In this document: in pieces, positions 20,801 to 33,000 of the stretch | Layout of the letters: each line of letters starts with the position of its first letter | Numbering within the stretch: position 1 is the first letter of the stretch | NCBI RefSeq assembly: GCF_035083965.1 | Contig: NC_089738.1 | Coordinates: 7,361,734 to 7,425,733, forward strand | Source: Branchiostoma lanceolatum | Lineage: Eukaryota; Chordata; Leptocardii; Amphioxiformes; Branchiostomatidae | Reading direction: 5' to 3' | Length of the DNA: 64,000 nt | The notes under the pieces: model-generated | Seen by the model: only the letters and a program-made list of their open reading frames with translations | What the model was told of the DNA's origin: nothing | The model's database searches: none | Translations under genes and position numbers: made by a program

Positions 20801-23800
20801 ATTGTCTATGTTTCTGATGCTGAATGCTATCCCAGTCCCTGATCCTGAATACTGTCCCTGTCCCTGGTACTGAACTGTGAGTTGTGCTTAATGTTGTCCC
20901 AGTCACTGCTCCTGAATACTGTCCCTGTCCATGGTGCTGAATGTTGTCCCTTGTGCTGAACATTGTCTATGTTTCAGATGCTGAACGCTATCCCAGTCCC
21001 TAATCCTGAATATTATTCCTGTCCCTGGCACTGAACTATGTCTTTTGCATTGAATGTTGTCCCTGCTCCTGAATTTTGTACCTGTCCCTGGTACTGAATG
21101 TTGTCTTTTGTGCTAAATATAGTTTGTGTCTCTATACTTGAATGGTATCCCAGCCCCTGCTACTGATTACTGTCCCTGTCCCCAGTACTGAATGTTGTCT
21201 CTTGTGCTGAATATCGTTTGTGTCTCTATACTTGAATGGTATCCCAGTCCCTGCTACTGAATACTGTCCCTGTCCCTGGTACTGAAGTGTGTCCTTTGTA
21301 TTGAATTTCGTCCCTGCTCCTGAATACTGTCCTTGTGCTAATACTATCCCTGGCCTTGGTGCTGCATGTTAGTAATCAACATGTCCATCATTCCTGTTGC
21401 CAGGGGAACTAATCAAACAGGCAGATGTCATCCTCCTTGGCTACCCACTGATGTGGAAGATGTCAGATGAAGTGAGGAGGAATGACCTGAACGTCTATGA
21501 AGAGGTATGGCATTAAATCAAATATAGCTTGAAAACGAACTTGTTTTGGTACCTTTTTTTCTTGTATTTTGTTACATTTGTATTTGAATATTGTAAAGTG
21601 AATTTTTCAAGCGCTGTTATTGCTTTGTTACAAATCCAGTCCAACAGACAACAAGCTGAGGATACATTGCAATGCTTTTACATGTATATTGGGAATTGCA
21701 GACAAGCCAAAAACAGTTCTCTACTCTCTTGAGGTGAAGTAATGAATGTGGCATTGAATAGAATGTGGATTGCACATTTCAGCATTTCCCCCTGGCACTA
21801 GCAGTAACGCAACCCCGCTGCTTGACCATCCGGATCAAATTCCCTGCATCTGTGGCCCGGAGGGTAGACCCTAGCTTGGCCGTGTTGTAAGTGATTGCAT
21901 TCGTCATTTCAGATGGTGGTGGCCCCGTGTATGAGGGAGCTTCAGGTGTAAGCCTCATGCAAGTGTCATACTTCTGCATGTTAAAGAACCCAACACACTT
22001 ATCGAGAAGAGTAGGGGTGACCAGGTGTGCTTGGCTAAACACGCAAGCTGTGGCAAAGCCGCATTGCACTTAGTATTGTGTACCTAAACTCGTGTTCAGG
22101 TTCAGGTCCGGATTTAGATCCAGAAGTTCAGGTTCAGGTCCGGTGATAAACACAAAAGTTCAACATTATAAATACAAAAACAGCAATGTTTTCATATTTT
22201 TCCAGTGCAAACTTCACAATCTAAGGAAGGCTTAAGATGATTTAAAACAAAAAGGAGAGTATAAGGAGAGATTTTTTCCAGACTTGTTTCTATACGTTTA
22301 GGTTTTTTTAGGCTTGAACCTAAACATTAGTTCCAGTCCGGATCAGGTCCGGGGTTTAGGTCGCAGCACTAATTGCACTACTACTTGCTACTTGAAAATC
22401 AGTATGCTTTACCTCGATTGAGGATGACTGCTTTACCTTAACCTCAGGTGACGGACCGTAACGGGCCAGCCATGACGTGGAGCATGTTCTGTGTGGGGTG
22501 GCTGGAGCTGCAGGAGTACAGCAAGGCCAGCCAGATGTTCCAGGACAGCTACAGTATCTACGTCAAGGAGCCTTTCAAGGTTAGGCAAACTGGAAAAACA
22601 TTTTAAAGGATATTTCATATAAAAAGTTGATGAGGGAGACCGGACCATAAATGTCATAATAAGCAGAGAGATGGTCAAAGAAATCATAAGAGATAGCCCG
22701 GCCCACCTCCGACAAAGCCTAGAAATGTATAATAAAAACATAAAGATGCAAATATTTGACGGGCATGAAGTCAATCTCTCATTGGTGGAACCGCTAATTG
22801 CCATTCTCCTATTGGTTGAACTGCTAATTGTGATTGACAGTCAGGATCGATCTATTTAACTGCACTGAAGATTAAGGAAACTATATGATCTGGATTGCCT
22901 TGTCCGATGGACTATTTGATAGGAAAAATACTTTTTGATTGTATTTTTTTCTAGATGTGTTTCCTTACTTCTGTCTATCAGTCAGTTCTTTTAACCACTG
23001 CACTAGAAATGTAAAGACCCATTATCTAGCTTGGGTTGTACCATCTCTTACTGTTAGGGTCTGATTGGGCCTCCTCTAAGGACCTGACCAGTGGAAAGGC
23101 TGATAGAAGCTTGATTTCGTTAGGCTACCCATTATCTTGCCCTGTTCTAAATTGATACTAGTATCATTTGTGTAGCCACAGAAACTCAAAGTTTGTTGTA
23201 TTGCTTTCTATCAGGTTTGGACTGAAGCCCACCAGGGTTTGGGTGCGGTTAACTTCATCACAGGAATGGGAGGGTTTCTCCAGGCAGTGCTGTTTGGGTA
23301 CGGAGGGTTCCGCCTGCATGTGGACCACCTGGACCTCAACCCTGTCCTGCCACCTGATACAGACAGGTAAATGTGTTTACAGCTGGGCTTTGAATGGGAA
23401 TCTTCAGCCAATCTTGTTTTTTTTGTCACAAGGCTGTCCCTCTGTACTGTCCCGCAATGGAAATTTGCTTGTTGGGACAAACAAAAAAGTTCACCCTATC
23501 TATCCCAAAAATCTTCTTGACATAAAACTGATGAAGATGTGTTCACAGGTGGAATATGAATGGGAATTTTCAGCCACTATTGTCTGAGGCCTCATTGAAT
23601 ATCATGCACCTTTCAGATTAGCAACCATCTGTTTGTGTATCAGTTAATGAAGAAATGAAGCTAAACTTGTTTTCTGTCATGTACTTATCACAATTAATGT
23701 GCAGCATTCTTCTTATCCTTCCATTTTTACAGGTGTAATTTTTACAATTTTATAATTTGACTTTGGATGAGAATCTTCAGCAACTCTTGTTTGTTTGATT

Positions 23801-24901
23801 ATTTTTGAACTAAGTTATTTAGTTCTGATAGCTACTCAAATCTCAACCATGTTTGTCAACAAAGGAGATGAAGTGAAATCATACATGTTTACTGTTATCA
23901 TTATGTACTAATCACACTTCATGTGCATTCTACATTTCCTCTTCTTTTGCATGGTGTGATTTTGGACTAAGTCAATTTTCACACATGGACAATTTTGGAA
24001 TAGCCCATAATCAGACTCATTGAGCCTCTCAGTGACGGTCAATAAGAATTTCTGGGATATGTTTTTAAGCCTTTTTGGTGCTTTTGTTCCAACAGGATGA
24101 AAATCCATGGCTTAGACTACTTGGGTTCCAGTATAGACTTCACCATCAGTAGAGACCAGGTCACCATAAATGTGACCTCCCTGGGAGGGGACTATCCATT
24201 AGAGATAACGGCAGGTGATGCCAGCTACACTCTACAGGAAGGTAGGAACTTCATCCATGTTGTGAGCTAATTTAGCCCTCTAAATGGTTTGGTTAAGCTC
24301 CCATTGTTTTTAAAAACTGCTAGCATCACAGATGGGCATACATGATTTCATTCAACATGTTCGAACAGGCTATAGCTAGATATATGTTTGATGTGTTACA
24401 ATGTGATGCATTCTGTACACACATGTGTATGTACTGAGTATGTTGTTTGAAATTTGAATGTTGATGGAAATGATTTTGATGCAAGCAGTTTTTGATATTC
24501 ATGTAAGTCTTAGCCCGACTCTATTTGACTGAATCATCCTTAGTTTGATGAGTTTGAATGCGGTGCATGTTGTAAACAAATGTACTTTGAATGCGTTTGA
24601 ATGTCTTGATGCAAGCAGTATTTGTGATCCACATATGTTTGTAAGTAATCTATTGCGGTGTATATATTCTGTCAGTTTATGAAATGTAATAGTTTTGCCC
24701 AGATAGCATATCCTTAGCTTCTTCTCATGTTGTACCACAGGAGTTCCAGTACAACTGCCCCGTGGTCCTGCTACCATAGCAACAACCAGGCAGGACTCTT
24801 ACAGATGCACGCCCCCTGTGGTGGGAGATGGTACTGCAGGCAGGCTCCAAGCCACCATCTGGGTGTTCCTACTTTCCATATTTCTCACAGCAATGCAATA
24901 G
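14830..24901 (+). CDS. PGGHG: Protein-glucosylgalactosylhydroxylysine glucosidase (GH65), fourteen coding exons
   Basis: Exons: 14830-15029, 15585-15727, 16189-16290, 16924-17134, 17422-17529, 18081-18381, 18839-19030, 19531-19741, 20253-20480, 21404-21504, 22448-22579, 23215-23366, 24096-24241, 24741-24901; 795 aa (human 737). The enzyme (ATHL1, EC 3.2.1.107) removes glucose from Glc-Gal-hydroxylysine of collagens. Seen: N-terminal hydrophobic segment (residues 6-24) after MKTRR, i.e. signal peptide or anchor; GH65 signatures GHSFWDTETWMYPP (catalytic Asp region), RFPWESAFTG, GVMPPDE, NNSIYTNVV, ADVILLGYP, GPAMTWSMF and VWTEAHQGLGAVNFITGMGGFLQ (catalytic Glu of VWTE present); several N-x-T sequons. 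The middle catalytic Glu region reads ENQQHITGDIAFA, with Gln where human has Glu (QEVHVNG). The last residues are hydrophobic (WVFLLSIFLTAMQ) with no tail, suggesting a GPI-anchor signal. The start is the ATG just after a strong acceptor. Poly(A) signal AATAAA at 26157. Confidence 0.93.
15125..15280 (+). repeat. SINE-like repeat in PGGHG intron 1
   Basis: Contains AAAGTGCCTTTCCCAAGGAC followed by ACAACATC, and a tract with AAACCCGTAACCTCTCGAT reminiscent of an inverted tRNA B-box. A partial relative (TGCCTTTCCCAAGGGCACAA) lies at 16790-16885. Interspersed SINE class is inferred. Confidence 0.45.
20590..21370. repeat. Degenerate minisatellite in PGGHG intron 9
   Basis: About 780 bp built from short units of the type CTGAATACTGTCCCTGTCCC and GGTACTGAATGTTGTCC. 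A longer period is visible: the block TGAATGCTATCCCAGTCCCT (with variants) recurs near 20820, 20985, 21140 and 21235. It fills most of the intron before the exon at 21404. Confidence 0.85.
21960..22440. repeat. Dispersed repeat split by an inserted MITE
   Basis: Left half (to 22070) holds ACACTTATCGAGAAGAGTAG and GGCAAAGCCGCATTGCACT; right half (from 22372) resumes with ATTGCACTACTACTTGCTAC and ATTGAGGATGACTGCTTTAC. The continuous paralogue at 10064-10232 shows the pre-insertion order. The downstream end abuts the acceptor of the PGGHG exon at 22448. Confidence 0.8.
22071..22371. mobile_element. 301-bp hAT-type MITE with 8-bp target duplication
   Basis: Flanked by ATTGCACT on both sides (22063-22070 and 22372-22379). 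Imperfect terminal inverted repeats start TAGTATTGTGTACCTAAAC on the left and, reversed from the right end, TTAGTGCTGCGACCTAAAC. Inside, GGTTCAGGTCCGG-type motifs repeat near both ends. An 8-bp duplication with TAGTG-type termini is characteristic of hAT non-autonomous elements. No coding capacity. Confidence 0.85.
22640..22860. repeat. Dispersed repeat related to the MITE at 47881
   Basis: Shares ATGCAAATATTTGACGG, TCTCTCATTGGT and GACAGTCAGGATC blocks, in the same order, with the internal part of 47881-48381. The terminal inverted repeats are not evident here, so this is probably a degraded copy in PGGHG intron 11. Confidence 0.6.
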
Positions 24902-27099
24902 ATGAACGAATCTTAGCAAAAATCAAGAATAAGTCTTGTTAAAAACTAGTGCATCCACAATTTCTTCTATCATGTAACTAGATGAACAAAAATCTAGAAA
25001 GAAGTCTTTGTTCTCTTCACCCCAAAAAGTTAAGTATTGTTTTAGCTTGTCAGTGTGTTTCTGCAAACTGATTTCTGTATTTTCTGCCAAATGCCAATTA
25101 CTGTCTAAGGGGGGTGAAGTCTGCCATCTCTGATTGCCTAATTGAAAAGTGTATACTCAGTGCCAAAGAATGGGAATTTATGCCAAAGAAGTGTTTGTGT
25201 GTGAAAGTGTAGAGGGACAAATGCACAAAGTATTGAACCTGTTACAATGTATAAGGCACATATGTAGGGAATTGCAGTTTGTAATTGTGAAACTACTCAG
25301 TTGTATTTTATATGCTATGCTATTAAATGGCAAAATGATGTGAATTAAAGCTTAATAATCTCAGGGAAGCGATGTTGAAAAACAGACTAGTTGTCTAGCC
25401 TAGTATCAATATAATTGATGCAAATTTGTGGGCTCTCATTGGATGTCAGATGATGGTAATGAAATAACCAAGACAGACAGTGGAAGCCATTAAAAATCAA
25501 ATCTTTATTGTATTGAGGCCTGATACTTCTCAAATTTTGTTGCATATGGTTATGAGATTATGTTTAATGCTTAAGACACCACTATCATAGTGATGTTTTC
25601 ATGTCTAGCTTGTACTTAATGTTTTTTATTACGATGACTAATTAATGAGATATTGTAAGTGTGGAAATGCATGTAGCTGATTTGCAATGACTAGACATCA
25701 ATTATAGTATTTGTACAGTGTGTGCAAATATCAGGTATAATTATAATTGATAATGTCCAGGCAAAATGTATTTTTCAAATTCAAGTTTTTATTCAATAGA
25801 GCATTATTTTGGACTGACTTGCTGCAATAAGTTAAATGAATATCACACATACTAATTGACATATTGTTTTACTTAACATACATTGTATGTTTTTCTATCA
25901 CAAATAGACAATCCTACTTATATCTAGCTGACAAATTTGCCTTTATTTAATACATCTTCGTGCTCAAAAAGAGGATAAATACAATATTAGCTAATAAGAA
26001 GCATATTTTTAACAGGAAGCAAAATATATATTTTGTTTTATTCAAAAGTTATCAATGATTATTTGATTTATGATATCACAAAGAAAGATTATCACTTTAA
26101 TTTGTATTTTAAGGCATTGAGATGCATATTTTGCATATGGAATGATTTGCACAGAAAATAAAGTTTTATAACATTTGCATATTGTTGTTTGTACTTTTTT
26201 TCATCAGTTTTGTGAACATAATACATGTAGTATATTGTGTATTCTTGTTTCCACACTGATCACTTACTGTATATGGGGTTGAAAAATAAGTAAGTATGAA
26301 GTAATATTCTTCATAATTTACCTGTGGCACAATAGTAGTGCTTTTAGTCACCAAATTTGTGATTTTACACTGGGAACTTGGAGTGATGAAAGTTACCATT
26401 CAAGCCCTCTGACAACATTCTTCAACAGCTATTAACACTGAATGAAAGCCAACTCGAATGTGTCAAAATGCCTTGAAATACTCACAAAGCATGTCATTAT
26501 CTGAGTTTACTACAACATAGACTGTCTTCTAGTCTACAATCTACTGCTTATTGTTTCTTAGTTTCTTTCTATCGTGGATAAAAACAATAGCTATGGAAGG
26601 CTTTTCTTTTCAATGGAGAAATTAACAGCATTTACTGTTAATAAAATCTACCTTCAGTTGTCTCTGGTTCAATTAAGTGTGATAGCGGCAGATAGCCTAT
26701 TGGTAGAATGGCGGGGGGGGGGGCACTAGTGTCATCTTTTCTGTATTTGGTAGGTGAAGGGGAGTAGAGACAGAGTGTAACATCTACTAACATAACTCCA
26801 CCAGGGTACATAATTCCGCCACCCTGAAAACATGCGTCCAAACAGATCTCCAACCCAACATTCCCCCGTATAATGCACTCCTGTGTAGCTAAACTGTGCA
26901 TCAGTGGGGGATGCTGCACTAGAGATCTCTCAAACCCACTGTTTTTCAAAGTGGCGGATTTTTGTAACCCAGCAGATTAATGTTAATGGAGGTTACATAC
27001 CAGTTGGGTTGGTGCTGGTAACAAATAGCTACAAAAGTTAACCATATTTGTTTAGACAATGTTTTAACTATTAGTGACTGTCTACTGATTAGATTATCA
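24902..27099. other. Tail-to-tail intergenic/3'UTR region between PGGHG and CARS1
   Basis: Long AT-rich PGGHG 3'UTR to the AATAAA at 26157, then sequence downstream of the CARS1 stop. No exon found. A G-run lies near 26712, and 26640-26970 looks repeat-derived (minus-strand AAAGTGGCGG and a TGGTGGAGTTATG block), with no coding sense. Confidence 0.5.
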
Positions 27100-30000
27100 T
27101 CATTTTGCCTCAGCTCCGTTGATAAGTCCGTCTTGTTGCTCCTGACTCTTCAAGTACTCGTTATACAGTTTTTCCTGAGCGTCGTACAACTTCCGTAACT
27201 TCTTCTGTTGGCCCTTACTGAGCTCTTTTCCCTCTTTGTCATGCGTTGGGAATCCCTGAAACATGTTGAACAGAAACACAGTCAAACCTGTCTTTAGTTG
27301 TAAGAAATGGACTGTCTTGGAAAAAACTAACATTTTGGAACATGGCTGCATAAGGGTTCAAATAAAAGTGATCTAGAACCATTTTAGATAACTGAAAAGA
27401 TAATCTTCAACTTGTTGTGACAGAGACAAATATACACTACAAAGTATTTTATTATATACTATATACATATTTCTAGTACATTTTGTAAAGTATTCAGAGG
27501 TACATGTATTCCACTACTGTACTTCTGCCAGTTTGATTTTACAATAAAATTGAAAATATACAAGTTATTGTACTGGTAAAATTCTTGTACCTCTTTTCAA
27601 CAAGTACAACAGTGGACCACTGCTTAATCTCCAGTCTTATAAAAAGAACAACAATCATTTCCAGTAGCATGCATGCCGGGTGAACTACAAGAGCCGGGAT
27701 TGGAACTCCCGACCTCTTGGTCCAGAGGCAGGGTTGCTAACCACTGGACTACACATGCTTAAGGGTTATCTGATACAATATGTAACCTTACCGTGTCGTC
27801 AAAGTTGGAGTACTTGTCTGTATCCTTTATGAACAACTCTGAAGGAGGGATTCTTCTCTTGGCCTCTTTAGCTGCCTGTTATGGAGAAATGGATAAGATT
27901 TCATCAAAAAGACTTAGAATTGCTTGTTTCTGAAACATATGTTACTGTCATATCTGAATGTAAATCATATCATTTTATGCTAACATATCACAAATGCCTA
28001 AGAGGAACGCAAATACTATTAGGTTGAAGCCTTAAAGCCCCCGTCACAAATCAACAATTTAGCTCGGCCGACTTGTCGCCGAGCTCCAAATGGGGATTTT
28101 CGGCCGAAGTACGACCGACGTCCTGGCGATTCCGCGGGCTTCGGGCGATTTTTAGAAATCAAATTTAATCCAAATATTGGCCTTTTACCAGGTTAGTCGA
28201 TTCTGACTTCGTCCATGTCCAAGTAATGGTACCATCTCATGGGGGATTTTTAGTTTTTGGTGTTCGACGGACGTCACCCGAGATTCTCATTGGAAATACG
28301 GTCGACGCTCGGGCGATTTTGAAATTCGGCGAGCTTCGGGCGATCTACAAAGTCGGCCGACGCTCGCATGAATTGTGACGCCGGCTTAAGGAAATTGTAC
28401 TCCTTGTACTTCATTAATTTACCTGAAGTTCTTGTTGTTTACGTTGTTTCTCTTCTTTCTGACGTCGCTTCTCTTCTTCAATCTAGGGAGACAAGAGATT
28501 TGTATCAAACATGTATTAATAACTGTTAGTTGCAGGAATATTTTGCGTGTTGAGGAAGTAATTTTTAGACTACTAGTCTTTTGTGTCAGCGCCCTGGAAA
28601 ATATTTTTCAAAGCACTATACACAACCTCATGTACAGCATTATACACAACCTCTTGATCGTAAAGAATAAAACGCGTTTCAATGATATCACACTGTCTCG
28701 CTGGTACTCACTTACCGCGGCCGACCTTGCACCCACACACATGCCATCCAACGTTTCTAAATATCGCTATACAATGTCGATAGCTATTCCCCCTCCTCAC
28801 TTGCGTAAAACACAGAGAAAAAAGGTCTTATGTTGTACTTATCTAGATCTGTTGTAGATAAGCCATGTTGTAATTAAACACCTGTTTGGGAAATGTCGTT
28901 CAATCACGTTCTATTTTTACGGACGTGTGCAATGACAAGCGTGCGCAGTTTGTGAGCAAAATCCCCCAATGATGAAACCATTTTGTGTGGTTCATATTCA
29001 TCTATTCTAAGAAGTCTCACTTTAATCTTTTCCTCTCTCTCCTTGAGAAGCGTTTCCTTGTCCACGAGCTTGACAACCGGTGGGAGCCCCTCGTGGTCCT
29101 CTAGTCTCACCCCCAGCTGCGGCAGGACATCATCACGCAGCCCATCACACAGCTGCAGGATCTCTTTAGCTGCAGGAAAAAATTGCTGCCTTCTTAGATT
29201 TTGTACTTTATGGAGTGTTGTAGGCAATACAACATTATGGTCACAATTACACTATTTTTTTCCTGTGATTATAACATCTGTGATGTTGGTTACAGTTAAA
29301 CGTCTTTTTCTGTTAAAGAATTACTTGCAAGAGCAGCATACAGTGTAAGCTTTCATGGTATTAATTTTCATGGTTTTTAGTGACCTCTCGACTGCAAATT
29401 CATGTCAATTATTGAAACAGTTCTGTAGTACTGAGTAGTCATGCAAGGGACACATTTTTTCATTTTCATATTGTAATTGACAACACCATGAAGACCTCAT
29501 TTTTCCTCCTACATAAAAAAAACACTGCAAAACTACATGAATTTACAGTAGTAATCACGGCTAACGGTACAACAAGAAACAAACAAGCTCTTTTAATATG
29601 TGGAGAAAAAAATCACTGTGCTACCTGTGTCGAAAAGGAGCAATAGATATCCAAGTTCAAACACACCTTTCTCTTGGCGAGCTACTTGTCGCACCTTGTC
29701 TCTGAACTCAGCCATTGTACTGAGGTACGGCATCACTGTTTCTTCCAACTGGAAAACAAAATGAACATCTGGCTCACTGCACTGCCACATTCAATGTCCA
29801 AGAATTGTGAATTATCTGTCATAGATTCATGTATAAAAAAATTATCAATCTAACAATCTGGGAGTTACATAAAAATTTTACACTAATTGTAAAGCTACTT
29901 ACATTTGTTACCTGACTTGTGCCGCCCACAGGAAAACCTATGAGCTCCTCTCCTTCAATAGCACCAAAGATCTGTAGAGTGAGAGAACAACAATATTCAA

Positions 30001-33000
30001 CATTCAATTTGATTCTACTGACGTCCCTTTCCACTATCTGCTGACACCGCTTTCCCCTTAAGGCGGCAAATGCTGATCAACTGCTGAGCAATCAAACAAG
30101 GGCTGTCTCCAGAAACACGTCCCAACATCCTGTTACGGAAATTTGCTTGTTGGGACGGAAAAAAATTTACACCCTACCCGTCCCAAAAATTTGAACTTCA
30201 GGATGTGAAATTGAAGAAAATGTATGTTCGTAAACAACAGATTTATCAGTGAAAATCAACAACAAGGGCTCCCAAACAATGAGTGGGACGGAAAAACATC
30301 TAAAGCTGGAGACAGACCTGGACCGAACAATTGACAGGTCACTCAACTAATTTTATAAAGAGTTGATGAAGATTAGACATCCAGGACCTGGTAATAAGAT
30401 ATGCCAAAAATAGTTACTCATTACAGCAACTGGATGTTGCTTGAGTACTATCTTAAGCATAATTTGATAAAGAACAAGACTCTTTGTTTATGTTTTGTAT
30501 GGCAGTTGTTGTCTTTTGAATCATACTTTCACATCATGCATCATATTCAAATGATAAAATCCAGGTTCAAAAATTTTGCAATACCTTTTTTTTTACACAA
30601 ACAGAATGAAAAATAAAATGTCAGATATTTCCATCATCACCTTCAGCATCCTTGTGAGGTAGGTTGCTATGTCCCCGAGCAGGGCGTGGTCGGGCTGTTG
30701 CCGGGCGTCTCTCTTTTCCTTCAGGTAAACGTTACTGTCGGACACCAGCTCTCGCATCTGGTCCATGGTCGCCCTCGTGTCAATGTTGTCTGTCAGAAAG
30801 GACAACAAATTCAAAGGTTGCATTCAAAGAGGGGGAGGCCAGATTAAAGGCGATGCAAGGTTTTCACTAGCAGGCTATTAGCTAGCAGGGTGTCAGGGTG
30901 TCTTTTGGATGCCCTACACTACGAAAACAAGGAAATTGCAGGGGACACCCAGAGGACACCCTGTTTCCCTTGTTATCACATGTACACACATGCACATGTG
31001 TTCCCCCCCCCCCACCCACACACACACACACTGAAAACTGTTGTTTTTTCCACATACAAGACAGTGCATGTAAATTCACATTGTTAATCCATAGAGCACT
31101 GGTTGCAATTGGTCCCCACACTACCACCCTCATCTTAATTTTTTGACACCCTGTCTTTAAATTCAAATCCTAGCTAAAAGCCTGTTCACTAGTACTCACT
31201 AGTAGTACTGAATGATGCTAAAAAAAGAGCTTCTTTCCTTAATAGAAGGATCAATAATATCAGGATGAAGCCCGTAATGCTTGTCTATCAAACCTCTGTT
31301 CAAACAATAGACTTACTTACCACATAGGGCCTGGTGAACTCCTTCTTTCCTCTGTTGGAAACTAAGAAGAAAAATAATCTGGTCAATGGAATTCACTTCT
31401 CAAATGCTTCTGTTAACTTTGTGTTGTCTTATTTTTTTCTGTAACCTTTCTTCTACACTAAAAGGTAAATTTAAGTAGCTGACCTTGGAAAAAGCCACTA
31501 TGACCAATGTAATTATTACCTGTCATAATCCAAAGACTAATTATAAGGAAAAGTCACTTCTAAACAGCAGTCTTGCTTTTATCATGCCACGCTCACACAA
31601 AGCTCACACCAATCTTAAAGGCAAGAGTACAAGACTGGATGTTATTACAAGTATGTTACCTTTCTGCAAGTTGAAGCTCTGGCTTGTCCCACTTCAGAAA
31701 CGGGGGTGCATCTGTTCTCAGGACATCCTTTACAGTCAGGAAAAACTCCTGCATGATATGGAATATTCCCAAAAATTAGCTGGTCATATACCCTAACCAA
31801 AAAATGGTGTAAACATTTCTTGTAGTACCATGACAACAAACAGTACTATCATATGATAGAGGCTTCATTAGATAGCTTTACACAACACCTGGATAGATCT
31901 AGATAAGCAAAAGTTCTACATTTCCTGGATCTAGAAATTCTTACATTTTAGAGCAATTATAGTAATATCATGTATCAACAACAACAGTGCAATATATAAT
32001 TTTTATATCTGTGTATCTGGTGCACATATAATTTTTACCTTGCTCCCTCCAGATTTTGCTGATCTGATAAAGGGGTTGGCCTAGGCGTCTTCTTTTTAAC
32101 TCATTCATCTTGTGCGTGGTTAATTTTTAAAAGTGTGTCTTTTGTATATACTTCTGCAATAAAGATGATGTTGAAACCCGATATCACAGGTCATTTGATG
32201 TGATATGATGAGCCAATGACGTGCGACTGAAAGGCTACTGTACTATGCCAAAGGGTGGTTATACAGTTCAAACAATACAGATACAGAATCTGATACAGAT
32301 AGTGACGTACGTTGATCATCTTCTCATACTTGACAGCAGTGCCCATAGTGTCAGAGCTGTAGTCCAGCGTGTCCTTCCAGGAGTGCAGCAGGAACCCCAG
32401 GCGCAGCTGTCTGGAGCTGTACTTGGACAGAGCCTCCTGAATCGTGATGAAGTTCTTCAGGGACTTGGACATCTTACAGCCCTCGATGGTCAGGTGGCCG
32501 GAGTGGAGAAAGTACCGGACCCAGTGGTCATTGTCGTAGTAGGCCTGTGAATGTCCAAATAGTGTTATAACATTTTCTACTATAAAAGTCAGAAGGCCCT
32601 CAATACTTTTCATTTTAATCCCTTTTGGGTAACACGTTCAGATGCCTACAATATGAGTAATTTTTTTTGGGGGGGGGGTTTCTCTGGGGTATTCAATTCA
32701 TCTGGTAGGCAATTTTGGTAATGCTGGTAAATCAGATTACTACTACTTAAATTAGCAGATCAAATTAATAATTGATATGAGAATTAATCTTTTGTCTACC
32801 ACCTGCTTTTTGTCTGCCACTGCTTCACTGTGACATCATCGCAATCGCTAATAGTAGATCTGTTATCACATTTTTAAAACATTTTATCACAAAGCCTCAC
32901 TAGTCTGTGTAACGCAAACTCCAGCTGTCCGGGGGTTTCTCTCCCCTCCCCGTGGGTGGATAGCCGTTACAGGCGGCGAGCGGACACGGGGCTTGGTTGA

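Noticed and set aside
27664..27760. Candidate tRNA gene
   Set aside because: A- and B-box-like words are present but no closed acceptor stem; the same head occurs in the SINE at 45270.
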